Shown piece by piece: positions 41,001 through 48,218 of a stretch of DNA of 64,000 nucleotides. The translations under genes were made by a program, and so were the position numbers. The notes beneath the pieces were generated by a model that did no database searches, was not told the origin of the DNA, and worked only from the letters and a program-made list of their open reading frames with translations. Origin of the DNA: Sipunculus nudus (taxonomy: Eukaryota > Annelida > Sipuncula > Golfingiida > Sipunculidae); NCBI GenBank assembly GCA_026874595.1, contig CM049315.1, positions 6,384,664 to 6,448,663 of the forward strand. The letters are read 5' to 3'. Positions within the stretch are counted from its first letter, which is position 1; each line of letters opens with the position of its first letter.

Positions 41001-44000
41001 AGAACAAGTGTTAAATAGTATAGCCACATATTCAAGGACAGAAATCCCCATTGATTTATACGGTATATCTAGGGCTTTTTTAGATAAAATAAACTTGAAT
41101 TTTTGAAGCATTCCTATTCGTCTTGATGCTTTAGTACAAAGATGCCAAATATGGTCACCCAAGGTCAAGTCATGAGAAAGCAATATTCCTAGATGAAATA
41201 ACTGTTTTACCTCAGATATAACAGTTTTATTAAATATTAACGTGGGGTGAGATTGTCTTTGATATTTCCTTGAGAAGGTTATGACTTTTGACTTAGTACT
41301 ATTGAATGTTATGTGCCATTGTAAAGACTATTCCTCTAATTTCATTGGTCACTATACAGAAATTTGGCCAAGGGCACAGGTGATTTAATCTGGGTGTACA
41401 AGCAAGTATCGTCAATGTGTACATACATATAGTGTTTGTGATACCATTTGATATATCATTAACATAAACTAAGTAAAACAGTGGCCCGAGAATAGAGCCT
41501 TGTGGAACTCCTGCTTGTATATGAATGTTCAGTGTGTGATCTTTGGCCCTGGAGTAGAACTCTCTGTGATCTGTCATGTAGATAGGACCCAAACCATTCC
41601 AGAATTTGTCCTGAAATGCCCATTTGCTGAAAATTAAAGAGGAGGCCCCTGTGCCACACCTTGTCGAAGACCTTGAATACATTGAGGCAGATTATTCTTG
41701 TACCAATACTTTCATCAAATCCACCATATATAATATTAATAATCACCTGGTACAATGGGCTATCATTTTTCTTATATGCAGAATCTATTGGTATAAGTAC
41801 TTTGTGCCCAGTGAAGTATTCATAACATTTATTTAAGACTAACCTCTCGAATATTTTGGAGACATTATTCAACAGCAAATTGGGACTATAATTTTGGATT
41901 CTGGAGCTGTCTCCTTTAAATACAGCAATAACAATAGCTGTTTTCAATGTAGAAGGAAATTTCCCAGTTAACAATAACCTGTTAAATAATTTGCAAAGCG
42001 GAGTGGCAAGAAAGCAAGACATCTTTTTTTAATGAGATTACATATTCCAACAAGACCTGTGGCTTCGCCCACTTTAAGATTGTTCATGACCTGTTCTACA
42101 TCCGTAGGATTTAGTTGAAGTGATGACAAAAGATCATGTTGTATATTTTTCAGTGGTGGGAGCAGCATGGCATTGACATCTTCGGGATGGATGGCCTGAC
42201 TACTAAAGTAATTATTGAAAGCTTCAGCCTTTTCAATAGGGTTATGTATGATATCTTCATCCACTTCCAGTGGTAGTATTGGGGAATGTGTTTTTGTACC
42301 CAGCAAGCCATGACTGATTTTCCACCACAGCTTAGATTCATGATACTCTACGTCTAGCTGATTACTTATTTTATTCCAATAACTTTTCTTTTGCTTTCCT
42401 ATCTTGTTTACAACCACATTTCTTGCCTTTTTGAAAGATGTGTACTGTTCTGGTTGGTTATTATTTTAAAATCTTTTCCATGCCCTATTTCTTTGAAGAA
42501 CAAATGACAAATAAAATTTTTTTTCAGTGAAGAATAATAATGAATATCTCAGTACTACTACAAAAGTACACAGTGAATCAATGAAATCATGCGACAGACT
42601 GGTCAGGCTTTGACAAAATGAATGGATACCATAGTACTACCCCACGAGTCAAGTTTAATTCTAGGCCAGATACCAAACAGCATGTTAACAGTGTTTTGGG
42701 TTCGCGGTGACAACCAGTGTACTAATTAACCCTGTGCTGAAAACCACTTGTGAGAGGTACTTAAATATTTAAGTATAGAAGATTTACTCACACCTGCAAT
42801 GGTAACCGTTCAAATTCCTAGTGTTGTACTCCGAGAACCAGTGAAGTGTGAGACTGCAAGCACTTTCTTGACGTGTAACAGTTATGAAATCACTATTTTG
42901 ACTGGAAACTTGTTATGGTGACAGAAGACTTATGTGCATCAATTTAGTCTGAAAACAAGAATCGCATAACTACCTGACTTTGAAAATGAAATACACAGGA
43001 AAAATTGTGCTTTTTTAAGGTTGGAAGCTTTCCTGTTAAAAAAAATTATGTAGGTGGATATGTTAATATACAATAACTACCTGAAAACACATTTTTCATA
43101 TATAGCACCAAGATTGAATGGTGAAAAAGTGTTCACCAAATACATCCACACATCTCATCACACAACAATTGAAATCGAAACCATGAAACATATAATGGTG
43201 TATTCCTGTGTGCTGTTGTTAGAAAGTAAATGGACTGTCAAAGGACACGCAATGGATCTGTTGCATGTACCATGGTTTATATAGTAGAAACTTGCACTGT
43301 ATGGATATCGGACTCAATATATGACAGGGCCAAATAATATTGCGCCTGATTAAATCGGGATAACTGCCAACCTCTTTGACTGTTGTTTCATAAATATAAT
43401 CAATTTAAAATACCATTGCATTTGTCAAGAACATTTAGGATGACAAATGACTGTGATACTGTAGATAAGTGTAAAAGTAATAGAGCTTTGGATAAAATAA
43501 ATGAGTAAATATGAAGCCCACCACAGTACTTCTAGGTAACATTTACGTGAATTCAGGATAACTCTTCATTCATATAAATGAAAAAGTCCATATAATGCCT
43601 CTGTGATTATCTACAGGCTCTGAATAAACATGAATGATGCATGTGTTTAGATTACTCTGGTGAACAGAGAACAGAATCCAGCCTTAATTTCAATTTGGCC
43701 CAGATGGGTGTAAACAGGCTGAAATCATGTAATGTTACATGAGCCATGAAAGGCTATTCACTATTCAGTAACAAAAACTGAAGTGTATTCATGTCTTTCC
43801 TTAATTTGTGGACTTTATATACCCACGGTTTCTTGACACCTCAACCATAACCAATGTATGCATCACTGTTTATGCCACGACGTATAGTGTTCCCTCCGTT
43901 GTACACAAATATACACAATTAATCCAACAGGGATGGAGATTTAGCAGGGGTATGGGGGCCTCCCCCATTTCATTTTTTCTTACATATTATGCATTCTGCT

Positions 44001-45556
44001 TTTTCTTTTGGTTTATATTCTCATTTTTTATCATTTAATATGCCAGAAGGGGTTTGGGGTGCCACACCAGTTGATCAATGTTTTTGTAAGTACTATTATT
44101 CACATTGGTGAATCCACCCCTGTAGTGCAGTGAACTCTGGTGGACATTGGTGTAATAATTCAGTCACAATTGTTTGAACAGACTTAAATATCCTGGCTAA
44201 ATTTCCTTTTGCTTGCAAGTTGCCTTCACCCCACAGTTTTTTACGCCTTGGACTTTTGAGCGGGTGGTCAGTGGTTTGAATCCCACTCAGATATCACATC
44301 TATGCAAGTTGTCCAAAATGTACAAATAATTCACTTATTTCTCTCATGTTTAGATTCCAGACTGCACAAACAACCTCAGTTAAATTTAACATAGCAAGTA
44401 ACACATAATACATGGTCACTGCCGTAATATTAACTTTCACGTTCTGCCATGGAGACTGGATTCTATACATGCTCCCATTATTTTCTTATCTTCATGCCGT
44501 ACTACCATCTGATATATCACCAGTGTAAATGAATTAATTATTGTAGGCCTACTACTCACACATACTGAACGCATGTATTGCTCACACCAAACTCATGTAT
44601 TACAAAGTTGGAGTGGTATACCTTATATTAGTTCAGAACTGGACTGTACGGGGCCTATTTATTACCTGATAGTCTATGTTGCCCAGTCACAGGTCCAGTT
44701 CTCAACTATAACCTTTTATATAATCCTGGGGGAGTGGAAATATCTCTTAAATGGAGCTTTCAGTGTCAGTCAGTCAAGGCATCTCCTGATTCACACAGGT
44801 TGTGGACCCGCCATGCACACGGCCCCACACCCTGTGTGAATGTTGACACCTGTGATCGCACTGGTCCACTGTTTTTAATCGTTTAATATTTTGGCAGGTA
44901 CAGATTTATATTTGAAGGGAAGAAGCTATTTCTCGTGTTAATTCAACATGCTTTAAACGTGGGGGCCCTTTAACATGTATCCATTGTGGATAAAGTGTCC
45001 TGACGAGTAGGTACTAATTCTATAGCTGCACTGATGGGGCTAGAGAAATAAGGCAAGTACTATATTATATATAGCAATATATCTATCACAAAAGTTAGAA
45101 AAGAACCTATTAACATTATTAATCACCAGTTTCAGGCGCCAGGCGTCATCTATTGTAAAATCGCACCTAATTGAATTAATAGAACACTGATGACATAGTA
45201 TGACTAGTTAAACACTGGTACCTAACATCTAAGGCAGGGGCCAGTCTAAGATAGGAGATAATATAGTATCGGCCACCAGTTGTTGCAATGATGTGCAGAA
45301 CAGGTGTGCCAGCTTGTCACGCCTGTCAGATTAATGTTGTAAAATATATCTCTCGTGTTAAGCCACGACTTGTCGCCTACTGAATTCAATGATGCAGTTT
45401 AAAACATCAACTCACCCAGAAAGCATCTGCAAAGCTTTTGGCCCGTGTCATTTTGGATTTGACCAGGTGAGGACCATAAAAGTTGTCTCCTTCAGGCCGA
45501 CACCAGGAAGTACCAGAGTTGACAAGAAGCACACTGTTTACTGTTGACAGCGACAT
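7698..45556 (-). CDS. PSTPIP: PSTPIP-like F-BAR protein, 11 coding exons, complete (443 aa)
   Basis: Spliced gene, exons at 45556-45416, 37231-37131, 32566-32492, 30506-30365, 19330-19268, 18606-18496, 17064-17019, 15995-15916, 12062-11964, 8572-8476 and 8074-7698. All introns are GT-AG, phases agree and the sum is 1332 bases. The product matches proline-serine-threonine phosphatase-interacting proteins along the F-BAR (about residues 36-310): KDGRQMC at 65-71, LYKKTMESKKTYE at 168-180, W271 in MWVHTN, and APVVYENFY at 319-327. Known of the family: F-BAR dimers bind and tubulate membrane, act on actin-rich cortex, and recruit PEST-type tyrosine phosphatases through a conserved Trp that W271 probably matches. 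The tail has ten PAHG units (356-395) and no SH3, as in PSTPIP2. A further SH3 exon left of the window through alternative splicing cannot be excluded. Confidence 0.92.
7845..7964 (-). repeat. 12-bp coding minisatellite, ten PAHG units
   Basis: Ten head-to-tail copies of CCNGCNCATGGN inside exon 11, residues 356-395. Third positions vary between units while Pro-Ala-His-Gly is kept in all ten. The array is also open in the other two frames and on the opposite strand. Confidence 0.95.
8476..8572 (-). CDS. PSTPIP: PSTPIP-like exon 10, end of F-BAR
   Basis: Residues 287-318 plus one base. RLSLEKCDIQQDIDIYV matches vertebrate KSLEMCSIQRDIEYFV. It ends TGTEKP, before the PPAP/APVV linker. Acceptor TTTTAG, donor GTAAGT. 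Confidence 0.9.
8573..9098. other. Right part of intron 9, AT-rich
   Basis: Intron between exons 9 and 10, before a family II element. Only simple repeats are visible: an AAAT-type run at about 8863-8886 and (AAT)n at 9030-9050. The short intron 10 (8075-8475) also shows nothing recognisable. Confidence 0.6.
9099..11751 (-). mobile_element. Family II element with AGGTCA-rich tandem core
   Basis: The left terminus is a hairpin: TTTAGCTCAGCTGACT, a short loop, then AGTCATGCTGGGCTA. A GTCC/GGCC tract follows at 9148-9184. The right terminus is CAGCTGAGCGTCATGACC followed by TATGGGTCACTTGTTT. Between 9240 and 10340 a unit of about 145 bases repeats with a block of AGGTCA hexamers each time. It fills most of intron 9 and encodes no protein. 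Confidence 0.7.
11964..12062 (-). CDS. PSTPIP: PSTPIP-like exon 9, conserved Trp
   Basis: Residues 254-286: AFQQLDEERINQLRN, then EMWVHTN. The Trp (271, or 236 from the second Met) sits where vertebrate PSTPIPs carry the Trp needed to bind PEST-type phosphatases. Function here is inferred. Acceptor GATAG, donor GTAATA, phase 0 at both ends. Confidence 0.9.
12200..12645 (+). repeat. Minisatellite, 18-24 bp unit
   Basis: Over twenty degenerate copies of a unit built on GTTCAAGAGGAATGTGTTGT, starting 140 bases from exon 9 in intron 8. Unit lengths of 18, 21 and 24 keep several frames open, which yields Val/Gln/Glu/Cys-rich translations with no codon-level sign of a gene. Confidence 0.9.
12646..13265. 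other. Intron 8 sequence without recognised features
   Basis: About 600 bases between the minisatellite and a family II copy. No exon, terminal repeat or tandem structure seen. Confidence 0.5.
13266..13957 (+). mobile_element. Family II fragment, 3' end
   Basis: Contains GGTGGTGCCACCAGTCTGCA followed by GGAACTGATGAAACACTCC, repeated once at about 13620, and ends in the family II terminus: AGCTCATATGACTTTC then AGTCAGCTGAGCTAAAAATG. It is the same subfamily as 17400-17840 and 57198-58436. No 5' terminus found. Confidence 0.6.
14060..15790 (+). repeat. 41-bp satellite array, about 40 copies
   Basis: Tandem copies of a 41-bp unit containing GGCAGGAAATAAAGCATACA then CATGCAAGATCCATCACCACT. A subset has an extra four bases (CATGTATGCAAG), giving 45-bp units, concentrated at 14580-14890 and 15137-15190. 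The array lies in intron 8. Short translations in all frames are artefacts. There are no unique spacers, so it is not a CRISPR array. Confidence 0.97.
15916..15995 (-). CDS. PSTPIP: PSTPIP-like exon 8
   Basis: Residues 227-253. DRTYKGLVDSLDQARIQWEN continues the long F-BAR helix and ends RACE, matching vertebrate TTCE/KACE. Acceptor TTTCAG, donor GTACTG. It lies 130 bases from the 41-bp satellite in intron 8. Confidence 0.9.
16180..16575 (+). repeat. Degenerate tandem repeat, about 32-bp unit
   Basis: Repeats of GATGTGGATTCTATAAATGT followed by AGTACACTTCAT. They are near identical at 16490-16570 and increasingly diverged to the left. Located in intron 7. The rest of intron 7 (16576-17018) shows nothing recognisable. 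Confidence 0.85.
17019..17064 (-). CDS. PSTPIP: PSTPIP-like exon 7, 46-bp microexon-like
   Basis: Residues 212-226 plus one base. MAQKQNKAKHEAERA corresponds to vertebrate KSQNKARQxxxxATEAER. Acceptor TTTCAG, donor GTAAGG. Phase 0 in, phase 1 out. Confidence 0.88.
17400..17840 (+). mobile_element. Family II fragment, degenerate
   Basis: Has GGTGGCGCCATCAGTCTTCA followed by GGAACTGATAAAA, and an end with ACAGACAGAC and a decayed terminus (TAGCTCAGATAACTTTCAAC). It lies in intron 6. 17841-18495 and intron 5 (18607-19267) show no recognisable elements. Confidence 0.5.
18496..18606 (-). CDS. PSTPIP: PSTPIP-like exon 6
   Basis: Residues 175-211. SKKTYETKCREAD is nearly identical to the vertebrate SKKTYEQKCRDAD and is the clearest family signature in the gene. 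It ends SPKEVEK, where vertebrates have KQVEK. Acceptor ACTAG, donor GTAGGT, phase 0 at both ends. Confidence 0.93.
19268..19330 (-). CDS. PSTPIP: PSTPIP-like exon 5
   Basis: Residues 154-174, 21 codons ending KKKELYKKTME, equivalent to the vertebrate SLYKKAME. Acceptor TTGTAG, donor GTCAGT. An 11-kb intron rich in repeats separates it from exon 4. Compared with vertebrate PSTPIP the 4/5 junction looks about three residues short, so no exon appears to be missing. Confidence 0.9.
19561..20590 (+). mobile_element. Family I element, 5' end intact, 3' end absent
   Basis: Starts AAAAGGCCTATAGGCCTAAT, then GTGAACCTGTGCAA, identical in layout to the copy at 30658. The body repeats palindrome variants (GGTGCTGCCACC, GGTGGCACAACA, GGTGGTGCCAAC) every 100-150 bases. 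It ends near CTACAATGCTTTTT without the ACGG tract. Located in intron 4. Confidence 0.65.
20930..23290 (+). repeat. Family III element: 145-bp tandem array ending in an ACGG-type tract
   Basis: About eight copies of a 145-bp unit marked by ACCAATCATCCCTGTGAATT, GGGAAAGCTG and GCCATATTGAAAT. Copies at 22681, 22826 and 22970 fix the period. The right end is a GGAC/GGAA tract (23190-23240), then GGTGATCACTATAGGGC. The array is interrupted at 21262-22376 by a solo LTR. A partial unit also occurs at 36690-36870. Tandem core plus tetranucleotide tract matches the build of families I and II. Confidence 0.85.
21262..22376. mobile_element. Solo LTR, 1115 bp
   Basis: Begins TGTAGCTGTC and ends ACCACTACA, a TG...CA terminus with 5-bp inverted ends. 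It is flanked by the direct repeat ATAGG (21257-21261 and 22377-22381). The flanks join into an intact 145-bp unit of the surrounding array. It has no gag-pol, so it is a solo LTR. AATAAA occurs near 22304. The 5-bp duplication fits Ty3/Gypsy, BEL or Copia; which one is not determined. Two short open frames inside have no recognisable homology. Confidence 0.8.
23291..25430. repeat. Intron 4 stretch with a diverged duplication of about 180 bp
   Basis: 24237-24415 and 24416-24600 are two diverged tandem copies sharing TGTTTTTCATTA, TTTGATTCA, CATTAATAAGTAATAA and TTAATTAAAG. The remainder shows nothing firm. 24950-25110 has an LTR-end look (AATAAATCTGG, then a pyrimidine-rich CCCCTCGTGACATCA), but no partner or target duplication was found. 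Confidence 0.5.
25431..26695 (+). mobile_element. Family II fragment, degenerate
   Basis: Contains AGGTCA-type blocks (AAGGTCAAGGTTACC, ATGGTCAAGGTCACC) like the element at 9099, in opposite orientation, and ends AAGTCAAATGAACTAAAAATG, a decayed copy of the family II 3' terminus. No 5' end found. 26696-28015 beyond it has nothing recognisable. Confidence 0.5.
28016..30002 (+). repeat. 34-bp minisatellite split by a transposon
   Basis: About two copies at 28016-28084 and four at 29868-30002 of a 34-bp unit, TATCTTAAGTCATCTGCATC then TCCTGTGTTATCTA. Removing the element at 28085-29867 restores an unbroken array. 30003-30364 is plain intron. Confidence 0.85.
28085..29867. mobile_element. Non-autonomous DNA transposon, TA target site
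   Basis: Termini CCGTAAAAACTC and, read inward from the right, CCGTAAAAAACC. Both are followed by ATAxGTCGA-type subterminal motifs, so the inverted repeats are imperfect over about 25 bases. It is flanked by TA on both sides within an otherwise regular 34-bp repeat. No transposase is seen; open frames are at most about 80 codons. TA duplication and termini suggest a Tc1/mariner/pogo-type non-autonomous element; the superfamily is inferred. Confidence 0.75.
30365..30506 (-). CDS. PSTPIP: PSTPIP-like exon 4 (F-BAR coiled coil)
   Basis: Residues 106-153, a charged amphipathic helix (VQETQMVAKEHTEAYEAIND) in the position of the vertebrate helix that starts with SxxxSxxxLxxQ. Acceptor TTACAG, donor GTATGG. 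Phase 2 in, phase 0 out. Confidence 0.9.
30658..32110 (+). mobile_element. Complete family I pearl/Helentron-like element
   Basis: The 5' end is CAAGGCCTACAGGCCTAATG, then TGAACCTGTGCAA. The 3' end is an ACGACGGACGACG tract (32050-32072), then AGCTCACAGGTTTGCTAAAA. GAACCTGTG and CACAGGTT(T/C) form subterminal inverted repeats. The interior has palindromes GGTGGTGCCACC at 30967 and GGTGGCGCCACC at 31115 and 31726. It contains the empty site for the family II insertion at 1003-3625. It lies in intron 3 and codes for no protein. Confidence 0.75.
32492..32566 (-). CDS. PSTPIP: PSTPIP-like exon 3
   Basis: Residues 81-105. RAKLEKDYYEGLSKLVRG matches the vertebrate RAxxEERYGKxLxxxxRK helix of the F-BAR. 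Acceptor GAACAG, donor GTAAGT. Phase 2 in and out. Confidence 0.9.
33149..36567 (+). mobile_element. Complete family II element, 3.4 kb
   Basis: The 5' end is ACAAGGGACCCATGGGTCAC, then GGTGCTCAGCTGA. The 3' end is (GGAC)n at 36492-36516 followed by a hairpin, TAGCTCAGATGACT, TAT, AGTCAGCTGAGCTA, then AAAAATG. GCTCAGCTGA at the 5' side and TCAGCTGAGC at the 3' side are subterminal inverted repeats. It carries the same 700-base units as 1003-3625 (35160-36510). It sits in intron 2 and codes for no protein. Confidence 0.75.
33508..33937 (+). repeat. Tandem duplication, 215-bp period
   Basis: ATGATGTTATGATTAACTAT begins at 33508 and again at 33723. The two copies are nearly identical through GATTCATCTTG, so the duplication is recent. 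It lies inside the family II element at 33149. A second small duplication of about 66 bp lies at 34375-34500 (AAGTTAAAATATTAGAATTG). Confidence 0.9.
36640..36880 (+). mobile_element. Family III fragment
   Basis: One unit with GGCACCAATCATCCCTGTGA and GCGAAAGAAA, then a short GGACAGACG/ACAGACAA tract, like the end of the array at 20930-23290. 36881-37130 is intron with a weak repeat of GTGAATGGATATCA. Confidence 0.55.
37131..37231 (-). CDS. PSTPIP: PSTPIP-like exon 2 (FCH part of the F-BAR)
   Basis: Residues 48-80 plus two bases of codon 81. It contains the conserved KDGRQMC segment, equivalent to the GRKxC stretch of vertebrate PSTPIPs. Acceptor CTACAG, donor GTATTT. Phase 0 in, phase 2 out. 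Confidence 0.9.
37232..38869. other. Intron 1, right of exon 2, nothing recognised
   Basis: AT-rich; no domain, terminal repeat or tandem array seen. Open frames on the plus strand at 37153-37488 (overlapping exon 2 in antisense) and 38189-38464 have no recognisable homology. Confidence 0.4.
38870..39245 (+). mobile_element. Family I internal fragment
   Basis: Matches about 30810-31190 of the complete family I copy: AATATGGGTAGTCAACAAGC, AGTGAGATGTGTTGCATA, GTAGGTGGCGCCACC. Both termini are absent. Confidence 0.6.
39360..40020 (-). pseudogene. L1/Tx1-like LINE reverse transcriptase fragment
   Basis: Read on the minus strand from 40020: IENVKHIISQYVDDTTLF, the catalytic YxDD strand of a non-LTR reverse transcriptase, here YVDD. 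Next comes a stop and an internal deletion, then a downstream segment GGLDMVDIWSKLQATKIAW (39560-39500) typical of the region after the RT in L1/Tx1 elements. Several frameshifts and stops; inactive. Confidence 0.7.
40134..40420 (+). mobile_element. Family II 5' end fragment
   Basis: AAAAACAAGGGACCCATGGG followed by TCACATCGCTCAGCTGA, a clean family II 5' terminus. No matching hairpin end was found downstream; the LINE remnant begins about 280 bases further on. It may be truncated. Confidence 0.5.
40420..42475 (-). pseudogene. Non-LTR retrotransposon (CR1/Jockey-like) ORF2 remnant
   Basis: From 42475 downward in shifting frames: a linker with KSYWNKISNQL, PLxKLFNRLLLTGKFPSTLK, FDKVWHRGLLF, GVPQGSILGPLFYLVYVNDI, then HIDDTCLYTQI (the YADD box decayed to HIDD) and FNSTKSKVITFSR. 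It continues through KASRRIGMLQKFKF, LEYVAILFNTCS and YNLRNASKFRVPV to a C-terminal CxC...HYFLDCSLY motif. The endonuclease is absent. At least three frameshifts and several stops. The order is that of an LINE ORF2 lacking its 5' half. It lies in intron 1. Confidence 0.85.
42476..44235. other. Intron 1, no recognised features
   Basis: Nothing with recognisable domains or repeats. Frames at 43054-43284 and 43808-44038 are unsupported. Confidence 0.4.
44236..44295 (+). other. tRNA-like fragment (possible SINE head)
   Basis: CGCCTTGGACTTTTGAGC, then GGTGGTCAGTGGTTTGAATC and CCACTC resemble the anticodon arm, variable loop and T arm of a Ser/Leu-type tRNA. GGTTTGAATCC is one change from the B-box consensus. 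No acceptor or D arm can be folded from the upstream sequence, so it is not a functional tRNA. Up to exon 1 (44296-45415) nothing else was recognised. Confidence 0.3.
45416..45556 (-). CDS. PSTPIP: PSTPIP-like exon 1, start codon
   Basis: Codes residues 1-47 and ends in SFADAFW, equivalent to the start of the vertebrate F-BAR (NFW/DAFW). The donor is TGG followed by GTGAGT. An in-frame TAG lies directly before the ATG at 45556, so this is the most upstream possible start in the exon. A second Met at residue 36 (MTRAKSF) lines up with the vertebrate initiator, so residues 1-35 may be a lineage-specific extension or untranslated. Confidence 0.85.
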
Positions 45557-45899
45557 CTATCGGGGGCAGTCAAAATCAAAATACACAGAGACATCTGGTG
45601 TTACTTATAAAAAATAAATTTGCTGCTGCATCCTCCTTGACAAAATAATACGTGTACGCAACAATACATTAGCCGTAGACTGTTATTACCAACCACAATC
45701 AAGTAAATGTATCATTAAAATAGATAAAAATAAATGTATATATTAGTGGAAGCTTATATGAGATCATATCTCTAAGAAATAGTCCATGAAGACTAAAAAT
45801 AAAATATTATAGACAAGAACAGTCCGTCTTAGTAAAAAAAAATCTAGTATCAAATTGTCTTTTATGCCACGATTGAAGTGCCCAAACGAGCGTTTTTCA

Positions 45900-47825
45900 C
45901 TTGTATCAAGTGGGGGGTAAAATAATTTTTGCCTTGTGTTATTCCTACACAGTTGACTGTAATATATTTATCCATGTAAGTGGCACTTAGTCCATGAAGT
46001 GTCTTATACACCTCTGCCGCTATTGAAAGTTACCGGGTTACCTCAAGGCTACACATTTTTGCTTTCCCTGAATATGTAGAATAATTAAAAATTTTATCAT
46101 TTAGACCACATCTCAAAGCCCTTCTCAATACTGCTTCAAAGTTTTGTCAAGGGGCCTACATCTTACCGGACGGATATGCCACACAAGTGGGCAATAACTG
46201 AAATATGAATTTACAAAAGAGTTTATAGATGATAATTGTGAATCTGTATCAAGAAATATGCTGATTCTACAAAGTGCGGAAAATTGTGCTCCAGTTTTTC
46301 TACATACATATACTTGTTGAAAATGATACCTAACTTTTAAATCAGCATCAATATTTACACCTACAAGCTTAATAAACACACTGTTCTGCACAGATCTTAC
46401 TATCTTTAACTTCAATACTAATATTATCTCCAGTTGCAGCTCGTTTAAAAAAATATTTGAAATTTCTCAGGATTTGCTTCAATTCAATTTTCTTCAAACC
46501 ATTTGAAAGCATTAGTTAATCCTCCAACTGGGTCAGTTTTTACATCTTTATAGAGTCACCAGTGACAAAGATTATGTTATCATCTGCATAGTTAAACAAT
46601 GTTATCACAGCACAAATATCATTTATAAACGAATTAAAGAGTGATGGACCCAATACTGAGCCCTGCAGCACGCCTTTATGGATTTTTCTCCGTTCGCTTT
46701 AAATAGACCCCACTCTAACCCGCTGCTTCCTATCACTCGGGCAACTAGCTGGGAGTTGAAGACCTCTTTCATGCACATCACATCATTAAAAACAATGAGT
46801 GCGGAATGCAGTCAAATGCTTTTTAGAGGTCCATATAGACCACACCAGTAACCTTATTATTTAAGGCTTATTTCCATTCGCCTATGGCATCAAATGAAAC
46901 AGACACTCTGACAGCTATTATGTTATAGTTTAATCTAAAAGCAGATATGTTACAATTCAGAACATCTCTAAGCAAACATGTCGTGTCTAAGTTGACAATC
47001 CTTACATAAGTTACATTCATAATACAAGGTCATGCACGAGGGAATTTATCTGCAGGTACCAGCGCAAGCCTGGAACGGAATGACTGAAAACAATATTTTA
47101 TTTGGTGCACAGAGTACACACAGTATGTCAAATATGGTTTATTTAATATCATGACACAAGGTGTGCACCTCAACATTCCTTGTGTCAACACACACCTACC
47201 CATGTCTCTTGGTTGTCACTTTGTATTAGAGGGGGGGGGGGGGGTTAGCAGGTGCTTTCATACCTTAAGCATGAAATGTTAAGAACAAAACAATACGCTA
47301 TACATTTCCGATAATTTAGGTAACGGTCATTAATACTGCGTTATATGAAGATGTTATTTGGCCACATTAATGTCATATACTATTTGATATTTCCAACGCA
47401 GTGAATTATCTAATTAAACGGTTCATAGTTATTGTACTTTCCTAGGTCGCGCTGCAGATGATTTTCCTTAAATGTAGCGTAGCGTGCATGACTGAGTCTG
47501 AGTCAAGGTACAGGAAAATAAGGAAACCTGTTGTGTATTAATGATATTTTCTCACACCTTTGCTATAATGCCTTAAACACTAACTGGTCTGTAATTTTTC
47601 TTATGAAATGGGTTTATTTTTAAGACGCGTGATTCTTTTGCTAGTTTATATTCACTTAATTGATATGGTACAGTTGTCAACACATTTATTATACAAAGAA
47701 GTAATTGGTCTATGTATAATATGCAGGAGCAACAATTTTCAGATATTAGCTGAAAACCCATCATGGCCTGTAGCCTTCTTCACACCCTCATGGCCTGTAG
47801 CCTTCTTCACACCCGCATTAAACCT
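45900..47825 (-). pseudogene. Second non-LTR retrotransposon remnant (CR1/L2-like)
   Basis: From 47825 downward: KKATGHEG and KKATGHDGFSANI (a 27-bp duplicated segment), then KKNYRPVSV (47600). After about 600 unclear bases come DL-KAFDCIPHSL (46830), SDRKQRVRVGS, GVLQGSVLGPSLFN (46660), LFNYADDNIIF with an intact YADD (46600), RKTGAQFSALCRIS and NSYFSYCPLVWH (46200), and EVYKTLHGLS (46000). Many stops and frameshifts. It lies upstream of PSTPIP-like exon 1. Confidence 0.85.
47226..47244 (+). repeat. Poly(G) tract
   Basis: An almost unbroken run of Gs inside the LINE remnant region. Similar short tracts occur at 35042-35054 (G) and 850-860 (C). Confidence 0.9.
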
Positions 47826-47905
47826 TTGGGGAGGGGGGGGTGAGGGGAAGGGGGGTGGGGGAGGGGGGGGGTGAGGGGAAGGGGGGTGGGGGGGGGGGGA
47901 GGCAA
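47820..47905 (+). repeat. G-rich (GGGGGTGAGG)n tract, G-quadruplex potential
   Basis: About 85 bases, mostly runs of 4-9 Gs separated by TG, A or TGAGGGGAA, with a duplicated GGGGAAGGGGGGTGGGGG block. Many G4-compatible spacings. The adjacent LINE sequence (47763-47816) contains the 27-bp duplication. Confidence 0.9.
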
Positions 47906-48125
47906 CCGAGTTTATAATTAAAAAAAAACCTGTTGCGTCGCGTTCGGCGTCCACCCCAGCAGTGAGCCTGCGGAGGACCGGGCTGGATTGCGCACTCTAT
48001 GAATTATAACTGCATGTTATAATTCTTTACTACAGAGATTACATGTTCCCGTGTGTAGGCCATTTTATGCAAGTAATTAGGTCCTGAGGGATCAATAACC
48101 CCGTACCACTTCTCTTTCCCCTCCC

Positions 48126-48128
48126 CTT

Positions 48129-48216
<88 letters not shown>
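48126..48216 (+). repeat. Compound (CT)n(TA)n microsatellite
   Basis: (CT)n at about 48129-48161, then (TA)n at 48165-48214. A 97-codon open frame across it is low-complexity and not a gene. Confidence 0.97.
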
Positions 48217-48218
<2 letters not shown>

